Source: Xenopus tropicalis (lineage: Eukaryota > Chordata > Amphibia > Anura > Pipidae). Taken from it: DNA of 64,000 nucleotides. Below the pieces are notes generated by a model. The model was given only the letters and a program-made list of their open reading frames with translations, had not been told where the DNA came from and ran no database searches. This document shows positions 35,481-47,508 of this stretch, one piece after another. Position 1 is the first letter of the stretch. Each line of letters opens with the position of its first letter. The stretch lies in contig NC_030678.2 of assembly GCF_000004195.4 (NCBI RefSeq), positions 131,159,104-131,223,103 of the forward strand, written 5' to 3'. Both the position numbers and the translations under genes were made by a program.

Positions 35481-36432
35481 CAAACACATTCCGATGAACT
35501 GACAAACTGATCAAAGCAAGAAATGCTTTTAGAAATGTATGAATTCTTTAAAAAATGGCTGGGGTTCCATTTGGCTTTCCCAGTTTAATTTTTTATACAG
35601 TACATTTGCCCTTGTGTGTAAATATATAAAAGGATCATACATTAAATGCTCTTCTGCCTTATTTACTAGTAGCTCTTTCCAGGGAACATAAGGGCATCTC
35701 TAGAGAAGAGAATAGATAGAGCTTCTTCTTAAGGTGTGAAAAAGGTTTGTATATAAGGAGCTTGTAAGGGCAGATACATTGCATACACTTTCAAGATTGG
35801 ATGACTTTTTAGCAAGAGAGAAAATACAAGACTACTGATACTAATGCATTTAGTACGAAATAATATCACATGCAATTAATGAACATTAAACCAAAATAAT
35901 AAACGTGTTAAGTAAAAAAGAAACCTAATCTGTACTACTTCACTTATTGAAAGGCAGGGGATGCTTACTTGTTTACCTAAAATACTAAAAAATAAAAAAG
36001 ACCCCTCAACATTTTGTTGAATATAATGTTCAGAAATTGTCAGCATAAATTAAAAATTATTCTACTGTCTGGACATATAATAAACCTCAATATTTAGTAT
36101 ATGTTATCAAAGAAGCCTAAACCCTCTTAAAGTTATGGTTAGCTCTTTGATTGATGCCCCTCATTTATTTACATGGCATGAGTGTGGGAGAGATAGTTCT
36201 AGCAGCAGTCTTCTTGTTCACAGCATTAACTTTCCTTTACTAGAGTGCAGCTGTAAGAATCTAGAGGTGCATCTCTTAGATCTGCAACGTCTCTCTGAAT
36301 CTCCAATATGGCTGCTGCTGTGGGTGCCAGACAGGAACACAAAGCCAGCATTTAAGATTGAATATGTCCAGGATTTAAACAATCCAAAAAGTGAATTTAT
36401 GTGTTCATATTATTATAATAAAATACAACAGC
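35481..36432. other. Non-coding, possible LINE 3' region at the start
   Basis: About 35510-35830 may be the remaining C-terminal and 3' part of the CR1-like copy; GCAAGAAATGCTTTTAGAAATGT fits such a region only weakly. A 160-codon open frame from 36135 runs into the hAT MITE at 36433. It has no domain I recognise and is probably accidental. Confidence 0.3.
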
Positions 36433-36733
36433 TAGTGATGAGCGAATCTGTCCTGAAAATGCGCGAAACGGCGAAAAATCCACGAAACGCATTTGTCGCT
36501 AGATTTTTTTTTTTGTCGCCAGCGTCTATTTTTTTGTCACCTGAGTTTTCTAGATGCGTCCGCACCAAATTTTGGCATGGTCACGCCCATTTTTCGATGC
36601 AACCGCGCCCAATTTGACGTGCAACAAAAAAAAATTCTGTGCAACAAATTTTTCCGCTGCGAATTTTCGCCAATGGCGAAATGCTGAAATTCGCTGCGAA
36701 TCCATGCCTGCTGAAAAAATTCGCTCATCACTA
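36433..36733. mobile_element. hAT-type MITE (TAGTGATGAG family), longest clean copy
   Basis: Perfect-looking ends TAGTGATGAGCGAA and TTCGCTCATCACTA enclose 301 bp. The flanking octamers ACAACAGC and ACAATAGC match at seven of eight bases. Many CpGs are preserved, so it is relatively young. The interior includes GCATGGTCACGCCCATTTTT and, near the right end, CGCTGCGAATCCATGCCTG, the complement of the left-end block in other copies. Confidence 0.92.
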
Positions 36734-37144
36734 ACAATAGCATATTTACATCATATATGTATGTATATGTATAATATCATGGATGAGTATAAACAATTTA
36801 ATAATCATTTTAGTAGCCTACTACTTCAGTTCTGACTACCCTACTGATCTCTTTCTTTCAAAGCTAAGGTGCGATGTATCACTCCAAATAAGTTTTAAAA
36901 TCAGAACTGCTACTATTCCATTAAGTTCCTAATTTGTCTACTTGCCAAATTGCATATGATGAGAAACATAAAACAAATACAAGATGATAAACATAGAATT
37001 TTGGGCTTCTCAGTAAGTATGGTAGCCTCTTGTGTGATTTACTCTCAAAAGTGTTCATAGTGGATTTTAAAAAGTGTCATTTTTGTGTGTTTTTAGGAAA
37101 CCATGCAGCATGATCACAGGTTTCTAATTCTAATTACACCCTTA

Positions 37145-37402
37145 GGGGCTGATTTACTTACCCACGAACGGGTCGAATGGAGTCCGATTGCGTTTTTTTC
37201 GTAATGATCGGTATTTTGCGATTTTTTTCGTATGTTTTGCGATTTTTTCGGATTCTTTACAAATTTTTCGTTACCAATACAATTTTTGCGTAAAAACGCG
37301 AGTTTTCCTATCCATTACGAAAGTTGCGTAAAAAGTTGCGCATTTTTCGTAGCGTTAAAACTTACGCGAAAAGTTGCGCATTTTTCGTAGCGTTAAGTTT
37401 GA
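37145..37402 (+). mobile_element. PIF/Harbinger-like MITE, left arm only
   Basis: TTA then GGGGCTGATTTACTTACCCACGAACG begins an arm like those at 13336 and 28089, with TTTTTTCGTAATGATCGGT and GCGATTTTTTCG words. A 40-odd-bp piece containing AAAGTTGCGCATTTTTCGTA is duplicated in tandem at about 37331-37402. The central core and right arm are missing. Confidence 0.7.
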
Positions 37403-37940
37403 TGAGTAGAATCTGATTGTGCTGCATTTAAGATTTTTTATTTACATTTTTTTAGGCAACTGAATTTTAAAGATTTGAGTGAATTTTAATAAATAAGTGC
37501 ACATTTTAGTTTGGGGAGTTTTCAAGTTTTTTTGAATGTTACATTTTTAATAATTAGGTGCCTTAGAAGCATATTTTAAAAAAATCAAGATTTTAAATTT
37601 GAAAAAAAAATTTAAAATTCATCAAACTCTAAAGTATGCTTGTTTATTAAAATGCTCAAAAGACTAATTGATTAAAACATGAAATAAACTGAACACATCA
37701 AAATCACATTCTACTTATTTTTACTGAATATACCAACTTAAAACAAAATTTGAAAACTCTTATTGAAAAAAAAAATCACATTTTGCTAGGACAACTTCCA
37801 TTGAGTTTACATGAACTTTAGCTTTTAGATACAGAATTTTCTGCTTATAAATCTTGAACAGTTAAGTTTCTGAGTTTGTAAGATTAAAGGCAAAAAACAC
37901 TATAAAAACTCAAATTTGTCCCTAAGGGGCCCATTTCCTA
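37403..37940. mobile_element. AT-rich foldback sequence, probably a decayed MITE
   Basis: Long A- and T-rich runs with internal complementarity (about 37588-37620), ending near CCTAAGGGGCCCATTTCC. That end looks like a Harbinger-like terminus. Boundaries are uncertain; it could be the rest of the copy starting at 37145 interrupted by another AT-rich element. Confidence 0.35.
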
Positions 37941-40411
37941 ACATGCATATTTTTTTCATTTTTACTAATCGTGGTTTTTATCACTAAAAATCATGGATTA
38001 TACTAATCACATGAAAACTCAAAAGCGAAAAGAAAAAAAAAGAAAGAAGCTAAGCTTAAGGGTAGACACAAATTATAAACAGAAAATAACGTTTGCTGTA
38101 ATATAACGTGGTGCTACAAGGCTGATTATTAAATTCAGATGTTGATTGCACTAGTTTCAGAGTTGCAATTTAATAAGAATCCAAATTAATTACAGCCTGG
38201 CATTGTGACGTTAATATTTTAAATATACAGTATGCTATACTTCTTTGTTAAGCCTACGTATATGTGTGTGTCTGTGCATGTGTATAATAAAATAGGTGCA
38301 CTGTTAACAGTATTTGTCTTTACAGACTATTTGACTATGAAATCAGTTATATCCACATCACTTTGAACTTTTCATTTTTGTTTCATTCACCATATTGAAA
38401 ACTTCACAAAGCTAGGAAAAGATCACAGTATAATTTGTCATAACGCACGTGTTGTCCAGTCTTGGGACTGATCCGTTAAACTGTGTTGATCAAAGGGTTA
38501 TGTAGGTTTTGACAGAGTGCTCTAGGGAAATTCTGATCTTTCAAATAAGTGGCAAGTATTTGAATTCTTTTTTAAAAGACTGGTTTAATAGCAAAAAGAG
38601 CAAACAGTTGTTTCCAAAAATGTTATTCATGTTTGGCTTTTTAGAAGTTTTGAGATGAATGCAGTGTATAAATGATTAATCAACTAAAAACCTTTTTGTA
38701 AGTCATCCTTTTTATCTTTTTATCTTTGCCTCTTTCTGTAGGGGTTTTGTTTATTAACATTTTATAACAACACTATGTAGGGTAGTGGATAGTAAATAAT
38801 TATGTTTATTAAAACAAAAAGGGCATGTGGAAGGAGTGCCCATGCCTCATTGCTGTTGGTATCATAATGCAGTACCAAGAAAAGGTGCCCATTTGTACTG
38901 AAAAGTTAATGAATATAATGTTCGTCTAGGAACCACAAACCTACTCCAGTGCATGCCATGGATCAAATATGTGCTATTTCTCCTATTTTGACCTTGGCTT
39001 ACATGCAGTCTCTTGCTTGACATGTTTCTGAATTTCTTTGATTATTAAAATGCAAATGTTTTATCTTTCAAGGTAATTCAGTATGGCTACTATGAGAACA
39101 TTTTGTCTGAGAAAGTAGACAGTACAAGACAAAAGTCTAATATTGTTAAAATGTCATCTGCATGCCATGCCAATGCTTGGTCGGGAATTTACAGAACTGG
39201 CACAACTTCATGACTCCAGCACCAACATACTGAGAACTGGTGCCTGTGCAATAGACACAAATATTTCCTGTGCTCTTCCTGATCCATCATGTCCCAATCC
39301 AACCTCAGTTCATGCTAGGTGCTCCAGATTTGTTCCTCCTTGTCTGTTCCCTGTATAATTATGATTGTTGTTATTATTCAAGAGCTATTTTAATTCCATT
39401 AGTGCTAAAGAAAAAATATATATTTTTCTCTGTAATGGGCATGTTATATAGCACATTCTGATGAGTTTTATAATCACCATTTTATTTTCCTTTTTTTTAG
39501 TTTCCAATTTTGTTAAAAAAGGTAGACCCCCATCAATGGTTTAATTGCATCTCTGATACGATTTTTCTCTTTAACCAACTGTGAACTCTCTCTGTATATT
39601 TAGTTTATCAAATGAATGTCAGAGATCCTTATTACACTCTTTGTATAACATATACTTTTCAATTCCACAATTATTATTTTGTTATCTACACTGTATAATA
39701 TTGTGTTCAATAGATTTATTTAGTGGACCAGAACACCTTAGTTGCTTCTTATACCACATAATCTTTCAAGTTTGAGAATCAATTTACAAAGATCTACTTT
39801 TGCATTTACTAAGCCTTTATATAATACAATTTATGTTTATTACTCTCTCTCTCTCTAAAATAAGTGATTTTTTTTGTAAGAAGAAAAAAAAAATGCACCT
39901 GATAGTACAAAAAAAAATAACATGAATAAAGTGCACCTTGCCTCTACACATCATTCTCAGTTTTTATAAGTTTCAGTTTATATTAAGGTACAGTTAACAT
40001 AAATACTATTCATTTTTCATGTACTGTATATATCAGCCAGCTGTAACTGCCACCCTATGTAGGTTGCCAGAATATTGAAACAACAGCTATACACTGACTC
40101 AAGCAGCCAAAATGTATTGTTATTGTTACTTTTTTGCGTAACTTTCTATTAAGCCCCTTCTCAGTTATATCCATGTCTCTCTTTCAAACCACTGCCTGGT
40201 AGCTAGTTTAAATTCAACCCTAGCAACCGCATAGCTGCTGAAATTCCAAACTAGAGAGCTGCTGAACATCAAACTAAATAATTAAACAGCCACAAATAAT
40301 AAAACATGAAGGCCAGTTGCAAACTGTCTCAGAACAGCCCCTTTTAGTAGATTTAAGGTATGTTGATCCAAATGCAATAGATACAGAGAAATTAAGATTT
40401 CATTAATCCAG
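37941..40411. other. Non-coding, nothing recognised
   Basis: A short (CT)n tract lies at about 39843-39855. Only short frames without domains. Confidence 0.4.
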
Positions 40412-40678
40412 TAGTGATGAGTGAATTTTTTATCCAGGCATGGATTCACAGTGAATTTCCACATTTTGCCAATGACGAATTGTTTAGTGAAAATTCGCAG
40501 CAGAAAAATTTGTTGTGCGTCAAAAAAAAGTCAAATTTGGCACAGCCGCATCAAAATAGGCGCGGTCGCTACAAAAAAAAGTCACCCACCAAATGAGTTT
40601 CCTGAATTTTATTGTTGTTTCGTGAATTTTCTAGTTGTTTTAAAGCAAAGTTAAACAGGACAGATTCGCTCATCACTT
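40412..40678. mobile_element. hAT-type MITE (TAGTGATGAG family), tandem pair member 1
   Basis: The ends TAGTGATGAGTGAA and GATTCGCTCATCACT enclose about 267 bp. It contains CCAGGCATGGATTCAC at the left and AAACAGGACAGATTCGC at the right. The two flanking octamers (TAATCCAG, TCTCAAAC) do not match, so the target duplication has been lost, or an end is recombinant. Confidence 0.85.
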
Positions 40679-40738
40679 CTCAAACAGGTTAATGTTTGTT
40701 TATGGATACTGCTTATATACAGTAAGTATCATCTTGAC

Positions 40739-40998
40739 TAGTGATAAGCAAAATTATTCAGCAGGCATGGATTTGCGGCAAGATTTTGCGCCCATTTTGT
40801 GAATAAATCCATCAATGGCGAAACACCAAAATACGATGCAAATCCATGCCTGCCGAATCATTTGGAACATCGCCCTGTGAAAAAAAGCAGTTTTTGTTTG
40901 ACGCACGTAACCATTTTTTTTATGCACAATATTTTCTGTTTCACAAGGTTAACTCTATTTTCCGGCAAAGGAAAACGGGACAGATTCGCTTATCACTT
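40739..40998. mobile_element. hAT-type MITE (TAGTGATGAG family), tandem pair member 2
   Basis: The ends TAGTGATAAGCAAA and GATTCGCTTATCACTT enclose 260 bp. The flanking octamers ATCTTGAC (40731-40738) and GTCTTGAC (40999-41006) match at seven of eight bases. It lies 60 bp from the preceding copy of the same family in the same orientation, but has its own target duplication, so the two are independent insertions. Confidence 0.88.
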
Positions 40999-41006
40999 GT
41001 CTTGAC

Positions 41007-42543
41007 ATCAGTTACATAATAGTACAGTAAAGAAGGCTTTGCACCCCTTTCCATTTGCCTTTTACCCAGAAACACCGATTCCTACATATGTATTCCTTTG
41101 CCGACAAGCTAGAAACAATATTGTCAGCATGGAAGATTAAATCTTACTGGCGAATAAACTGTTTTAACGTTATTTAGCATCATCAGTGGACAGAATATAC
41201 ATTACAGTAAATAGGAACCTTGCATCTGTAATTTGAAAAAGAAGTGCAGGTATTTATAGCTTACTATATAATAGACTCAGTTATTCCTTTATAAAACAAA
41301 AAGGCTTATATAATGCAGTTTCCCATAAATCTTAAATCAGTAATCACAGTGCATATCATCTTAAAACTATACAGGTTTTTATTAATGTTCATAATATATA
41401 AATACAACATGGGAGTGGTATATAGACAGGCAAGTCTTTGACACATAAATCACAAAAATAAAGTCTGAAATATTTATTCTTGCAAATTAATTTTTGATGA
41501 CCCTGGAACTGAAATGTTAAGAATAGTTATTGAGGAGACCTTTATTTTCTTTATAAAAAAAATCACCTTATTGAGCCGCAGTTCTACAGGAATGATATGT
41601 AATACACTGTACAGAGCAAAATGCCTCTCTAATTAGATCATTTAAAATATATTCTTCTAGAGATATCTGGTGGGGCAATATAACATAGTATTAAGCAGAT
41701 GAATTTATAGCTGAGATGATATTACAGGGATCAAATCAAAGGATTTATGATGTTTGTCTAAAAATGCCCTTGGAAAACATCCTAATTGTTTAAAATATGT
41801 AATGTTCCTTGCTTGCAGCAAAAAAATGTAATATTATATTATGTGTAAGTACCAAGATTTCATCATGTCAATGTAACAATTTAAAATTTAAATGCCTTGA
41901 TCTTTGACGTAAAATACCCATCCTGTGAACTGAATGTTGAAATATAATATTACTTAAAATTATATCCAGCATGCTAATTGCTTAGATACAGTAATTATGT
42001 TCTAAGCAATGTTAGAATTGCCTTATAATTGCACATTGAAGTGCTAATAAAAATAAAAATAATTAAAACTATGAAATATAATTTAAAAATGAAACAAATG
42101 TGTTTTTATGACTGCAACATTGCACAGCGTTTGAGAGGGAGAGATAAATACTATTGCTAAAATTATCCAGTGAACAATCATGCATAGATGCTATTTAAAT
42201 TTAGTTGGTAAAAACAAAAAAACATCAGCCTATGATCAGAAAATAGTTCAATGCTAATTGTGGGGATTTATCTGGTAGCAGCAGGTAGCGAATGGGAATC
42301 TGGGCTTCACAGATGAGACAAGCAACTCTGGTTTGCAGCAAAAATGATCAGGCTCCTGTCTGTGCTTTATTTTCCATAGCAAAATAACATATCACAGCTT
42401 TGTGTTTGAAATTAAAAAGTTCAACAAAACAAAGTCTCACCAGACTGTAGTTTCAATGAATGGTATAAAATAAGTCCACACTGCCCACACCAGGCAGTCT
42501 TTCTCTGGAGTTCAAGAATCAGGGAACTTTCAAAGCACACTTC
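41007..42543. other. AT-rich non-coding DNA, nothing recognised
   Basis: No coding or repeat structure that I can delimit. Confidence 0.4.
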
Positions 42544-42546
42544 TAA

Positions 42547-42884
42547 GGCTCATTTCTCACGAAGTGTATGGCACATTTTTTTGGCAAGCTGAAAAACGCT
42601 TGCTGAGAATACACTCCATATGCTTAAAGATCCCCCTAACTGTGCCTGCACCCAAATGAATTGAATACACTCAGGTGCAGGCACTTGTAGCCGATATCCA
42701 CCTAAAAACATGAGAAAATGCAAAGTCCCACATTTTAATGCGGATATTGGCTACATGTGCCTGCACCTGAGCATATTCAAATCATTCGGGTGCAGGCACA
42801 GATAGGAGTGTATGGAGTGTATTTCCAACAAGCATTTTTTGGCTTGCCAAAAATATGCGCCATACACATCATGAGGCATGAGCC
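42547..42884. mobile_element. Full-length hairpin MITE, TAA-flanked
   Basis: GGCTCATTTCTCACGAAGTG at the left pairs with CATCATGAGGCATGAGCC at the right. Pairing continues inward almost the whole way: TGTATGGC/GCCATACA, GGCAAGC/GCTTGCC, then GTGCCTGCACC/GGTGCAGGCAC and TAGCCGATATCC/GGATATTGGCTA, closing around about 42715. TAA lies on both sides (42544-42546 and 42885-42887). It is 338 bp with no coding capacity. Target site suits a PIF/Harbinger-type transposase. Confidence 0.88.
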
Positions 42885-42887
42885 TAA

Positions 42888-44995
42888 GTTACTGACTCCT
42901 GCTCCACACCCAGGATCACCTTAAGTGCTTCAGGTGTTGCCTAATTGGCTTCAGCATTCTCTAGCCATGCTCCAGGGCACTAACCTCTCTTGCCCTGGAG
43001 ACAGATCTAGAAACAGACTGATATTGACATCACCTTACATTTTGTGAAATGCAGAGGAAGTTTTTTTAATACAATGGAAAAAATTATGGGGGAAAAAAAT
43101 GTACCTGTAACCCTATTTTTGGCTAGTATTTTGCCAATGTCCAGCTAGAGGGTATGAGCACAGGCACATGTGACTCTAACATGCAGGAAGGGCCTTCACA
43201 AAGGGGAAGAAATGCGCTTATGAAAGGTTGCGTAACTACAACTATCCACCACCAAAGGTGTAAAAGCTGTAATTAGGATGCCGTAGGTTCTTTGCAATGA
43301 ACTAGAACTTGGTTTATTGATACAATACAAAGCATATGCAGGATGAATACTCACAGCACTAAGGTATAGTTGTACAATGTCAGGTGCAACATATCATACT
43401 GCTTAGTAACAGCAAACTAGGAAGTGTAGCGAATAAGACCATAGGGATTGTTAACCCTATGGGTCCCTACATACTGTTAACCCTTTAAGTGCTGGTCACT
43501 ATGAAATACAGGTTGCAGGAAGCTTATATTAGAGTCTGGTACTGGCATATTCTATGATTTACAGCATATAAAAGGTTAAAGCTTTATTTATCTTTAAATT
43601 AATTAATTTCAACTTGGATATGATTATATGTATTTTAAGGAGTATATACAGTAAATCCATTTTGTTTCTAATCAAGATATTAATGCAAACTGTCCAGGTT
43701 GATCAAGCATAAAGTTTACAGTATATAATGTAAAACTGGCTTGTCTGTCTATTCTCTAGTCTGCTGTGTCCTTCATACAATAAAAATCTGATTCTGCAAC
43801 TAGTGAATTATTCACTCATTTTACTATTCATGCTTCTCAGCTTGTTTTCCCAAATACTGTTCTACATTCTACAGGACTAGATATTGCATAATAACTTCAA
43901 TGTTACAATGGCAAAGACAGAATAACTTGTTTTTGAGGATACTTTATATACCTCTCTTGTGTTTGTAAATATATTATAATGGACAGCTAAACCCTAAGAA
44001 TGAATATGACTAAGGCCATATGTTATATACTAAACTTAATGCAAAAGCCTAAAGGTTCAGCATCTCCAGGCCTTTAAAGTTGTCACAGGAGCTCCCCATC
44101 TTGGATTTTGTTAGGCGTGCCAATGACACTGCACATGCTCAGTTTGCTCTGTGCTGCTGTGGGGAAGTTAAGCTTAAGGGTTGTAGCAAAACTCAAAAAA
44201 GTAGAAAATAAGCCTGGCCGGTCATATAAGATGATGCTACCGGGATGATAAGTGAAACAACTAGTCCATATCCATGTATAATTACTATAAATGGATACCA
44301 TAGTTATATACACATTAAACCATTACAAACGTGTAAATCTTGAGGAGGGCTGGAGTTATAACTTAAATAAGGAAAGTGGGCATTCTCTTGATTTGTTTCC
44401 AGAGTTAAAAGATTTGGTCATTGTATAATTATGTGGCCATTCACTTGTTTAGCATGATAAGCATAAGCCTTGTATTTCATTTTGTATTTCAAGTTGTTTA
44501 TAATAAAGATCAATGCCTCAATCTTTTTAAAGTCTGCTTGTGTAATTTTTCAATGTAAATTTCCTGGCCATTCTTTGACACTTGTCTCAGTAGGGATTAT
44601 GTAATTTCTGACCTATGGATCATAGTAATGCATGTTTAAGCAAAGGACCAGGCAAAATGTTTCCTCTTCAGCATACAATCCAAATGGGACTTGAGTAATT
44701 GTATGTCATGCATTTTAAGTGCTAATATACTGGTCTGGTAATTATATTTTCTTTTAATCTCTGAAATGGGGAATAGTTGGATTCAGATGATTTAATGATA
44801 GGGTAAACATGGTTAAACCTTGATATTCCTTTGTTCAAATCCAGAACCTTGAGTTTCTGTAAGACAGAAAACCTGTTCAGAAACTGGAACAAATTGGGTA
44901 TATTTAATAGGGTTAAGAATTTGCTAAATAACTAAGCAACTTAATATGCAGCTGTGCAAGAAAGTCACAGAGCATGAATATACAGTGAAAGGCAG
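42888..44995. other. Non-coding, possible old repeat at 44050-44400
   Basis: AGCATCTCCAGGCCTTTAAA near 44059 and TGCACATGCTCAGTTTGC near 44131 look like repeat sequence I have seen in Xenopus, but I cannot place its ends. The rest has no recognisable structure. Confidence 0.3.
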
Positions 44996-45134
44996 TAGTG
45001 ATGAGCGAAATTTTTTGGCAGCTGTGCGTGGATTCGCTGCAAATTTCTGTGTTTCACCATTAGAGGATTATTTGGGGAAACTGGCGCAAAAAAACGCAGC
45101 AGAAAAATTCACCACACATTTTTTTTTTTTTACG
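44996..45134. mobile_element. Truncated hAT-type MITE (TAGTGATGAG family)
   Basis: The left end TAGTGATGAGCGAAATTTTT is followed by GTGGATTCGCTGCAAATTTC and GCAGCAGAAAAATTC, family words. The right terminus is replaced by a T-run and unrelated sequence from about 45119. Confidence 0.75.
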
Positions 45135-45324
45135 TGTTATGTAGCACGCCTGTTGGCTGGAAGTAGTTTGAACATGTGTTATTTGAGCTGTGAACGATCA
45201 TGTAGGCCTCCTGAATGGCAACTCCCTGCAAGTCCCGGGACCTTGCTGCTGAGTGCTTCTCAGATAGCTGAAGATCCACTAACAAGACCTTAAAGGGAAT
45301 GGTAAAAGGGGTTGTTGTCAAAGA

Positions 45325-45950
45325 TAGAAAGGACAGGGGCTGTTTGTTATCTTTTTAGTTAGAGAATTGGCTGTATGGAGCAAAGTACCTCCCCCCACCT
45401 CCCGGAAGCACAGGGGAGCACTGATAGGGCTGGGAGGAGACAGTGAGGAAGGTAGCTATCAGAAGAGGAGGAGGCAGCAGAACACGTGGACACCGGAAAA
45501 AAAAAGTGCTGTTGGCAGTGTAATGGCAACATTCCACCCACCCTTCCTAAGTGTGTTAGGATTGTCAACTATGTGTTTTTTTTTTATTGTTACAGCTGGA
45601 GGGTAATGCTTGCCACCTGGGGGCTTATGGCCACATTTATTATGACTATGTACCCAACTGGTCAACTGGAAGAGATTATATGCTCTGCGGGGACAGGTTC
45701 TGCTAAGTGGTTTATTGGTTGTCTACCTTAACTTGCCCATTGGACCTCTCTGGGGTTCTCGTAGCCAGCATGGTAGGTAGCCCTTAAAAACACATGGTTT
45801 GGTGGTGCTTGTGGCAAGCATTCCTTGAGACTGTTAATTTATTACGGGCTTTGTTATTTATGTTTATACTGTAAATTATTACAAATTGTTAAATGAAGCC
45901 GTGGCCTTTATCAATTCCAAAAACCTGTTTCTTTGTCACTTGTCACTCAG
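45325..45950 (+). mobile_element. GC-richer segment, possible LTR or retroelement 3' end
   Basis: A less AT-rich block with purine-rich (GGAGGAGGCAGCAG) and mixed sequence ends in GTTAAATGAAGCCGTGGCC followed by AATTCCAAAAACCTGTTTC. This resembles the polyadenylation region of LTR elements. No borders or coding frames are visible. The 79-81 codon frames here have no domain. Confidence 0.3.
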
Positions 45951-47099
45951 TGGGCATATATGAACCAAAAGTGAAGCTTTGGTAAGTAGGGGGGGTCCCA
46001 CTTAGGCCTCCTTGACGCTGCCCTAGTCATGTGGAGAGCCAGCCCCCCCAGAAAAATAATGTTTGGGATGGCTAAACTTGCATTCTCAGGACCGCAAACT
46101 CTCTCCTTTAGTTCCCCCCACCACATGGTCCTCATGAATATCTGCTGATTACTAAACCAAAAAAATTCCAGTGAGGATAGTAAAGTTCAAAATATGTTTA
46201 ATAGCAAGCCTTAAATATAAAATGTATGTATGCCATTTCTTACCCTTCTTAAATACCCAACCTACTTTTTCTTGCAAGTTTTAATAGAGACTTTAAAATG
46301 GGAATGCCATCATATGTTGTGAAATAGAAAAATATATATTTTTTAAATTTGCTTTTTACTATATTTAATTTTAAATAAGTGTTTTATTAAGATTGTTGTG
46401 ACTAATATTTTGAAACTTCCTTGCTAAACACTTTTTCCTAAAACTGAACTATTGGCATTGTGTTATAAATAAGGTAACATTTGCTATTGAATCATGTGCC
46501 GGCCAATGATGTGGCTATTACTACATTCCACAGTATTGTTTGTACTGTAAATAAATCCACTAAATCGTTTCTATCCCAGCTCCTTTTATTTACCAATTTA
46601 TGTTTTCATTCCATCTACTAAATGTACAATTTACTGTATCTGTTCTTCTCTGATAATTATATAGTTTTCATACCATGTATTTTCTTATCCAGAAATATAA
46701 ATGTACTTGAAACATAGTAAAATGTTATTAATTTGCCTCGGGGTTAGTGTTTTAATAAAATCTAGTCTAAAAGTTTATTAAAACTATATTTTTTATAAAT
46801 ACTATTTATATATATATATATTTCTTTTTTTTTAATAAACAATACATTATCTGTATTTCTTCAAGTAATATGTATCACTGTGCTGTCATTTTTTACATTT
46901 CTAAATGTTTTTCTAAATTATATAAATGTAACCACTGGGAAACACTCCCTTAAGCCTCACATTTCATTGAATTTAAGGCTGTTAAACGTTCAACATAGGT
47001 TGTATTGTCTCATTCTAGTATCAGAATTATTGGAGGTATTAATGATCAATGCTGTACAATGATGTCCTGATCTAGAGAAGGCAGGTATTGTGTGCTCAC
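45951..47099. other. AT-rich non-coding DNA, nothing recognised
   Basis: A short (TA)n tract lies at about 46808-46821. No gene or delimited repeat. Confidence 0.4.
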
Positions 47100-47366
47100 T
47101 AGTAATGAGCAAATCTTTCCCATTTTCACCGAAAAATTTCCAAAACTGCTAAAAAATTTGTAAACGGTAAAAAAAAAAATCACGTAATGTGGATACCGCA
47201 TGACTTTATTGACAGACGCGGCTTTTTTTGCTGCAAACATGACATATTTGACAGCAACATTTATCTCACTCAGAGTATTTTTGTTGCAGTGAATTTTTGC
47301 ATCAGTTTAGCAAAAAAATTCACCAATGGGGAAATGCTGAATTTCACAGTGAATCCATGACACTCC
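47100..47366. mobile_element. Old hAT-type MITE (TAGTGATGAG family)
   Basis: The left end TAGTAATGAGCAAATC and, at about 47315-47355, AATGGGGAAATGCTGAA followed by TTCACAGTGAATCCATGAC place it in the family. The right terminus is damaged (near CTGATGAATTG). CpG content is low. Confidence 0.65.
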
Positions 47367-47508
47367 GTGACCTGATGAATTGTAATTGGTCTTCATCTTG
47401 TGTTTATTATGCTTAATTAGTTTTTACATTTTCATGCAAAAGCAGTGCCCCTGAATATAAATATAAGCAAGAACCAAATAGCATTTTAGGTTTCAGGTCA
47501 GTGGCAGA

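Noticed and set aside
36135..36617. 160-codon open frame
   Set aside because: It crosses the border of the hAT MITE at 36433 and its first part shows no recognisable domain or codon pattern of a gene.
45946..46140. 62-codon minus-strand frame with CpG-poor G-runs
   Set aside because: No domain and no sign of splice or promoter structure.
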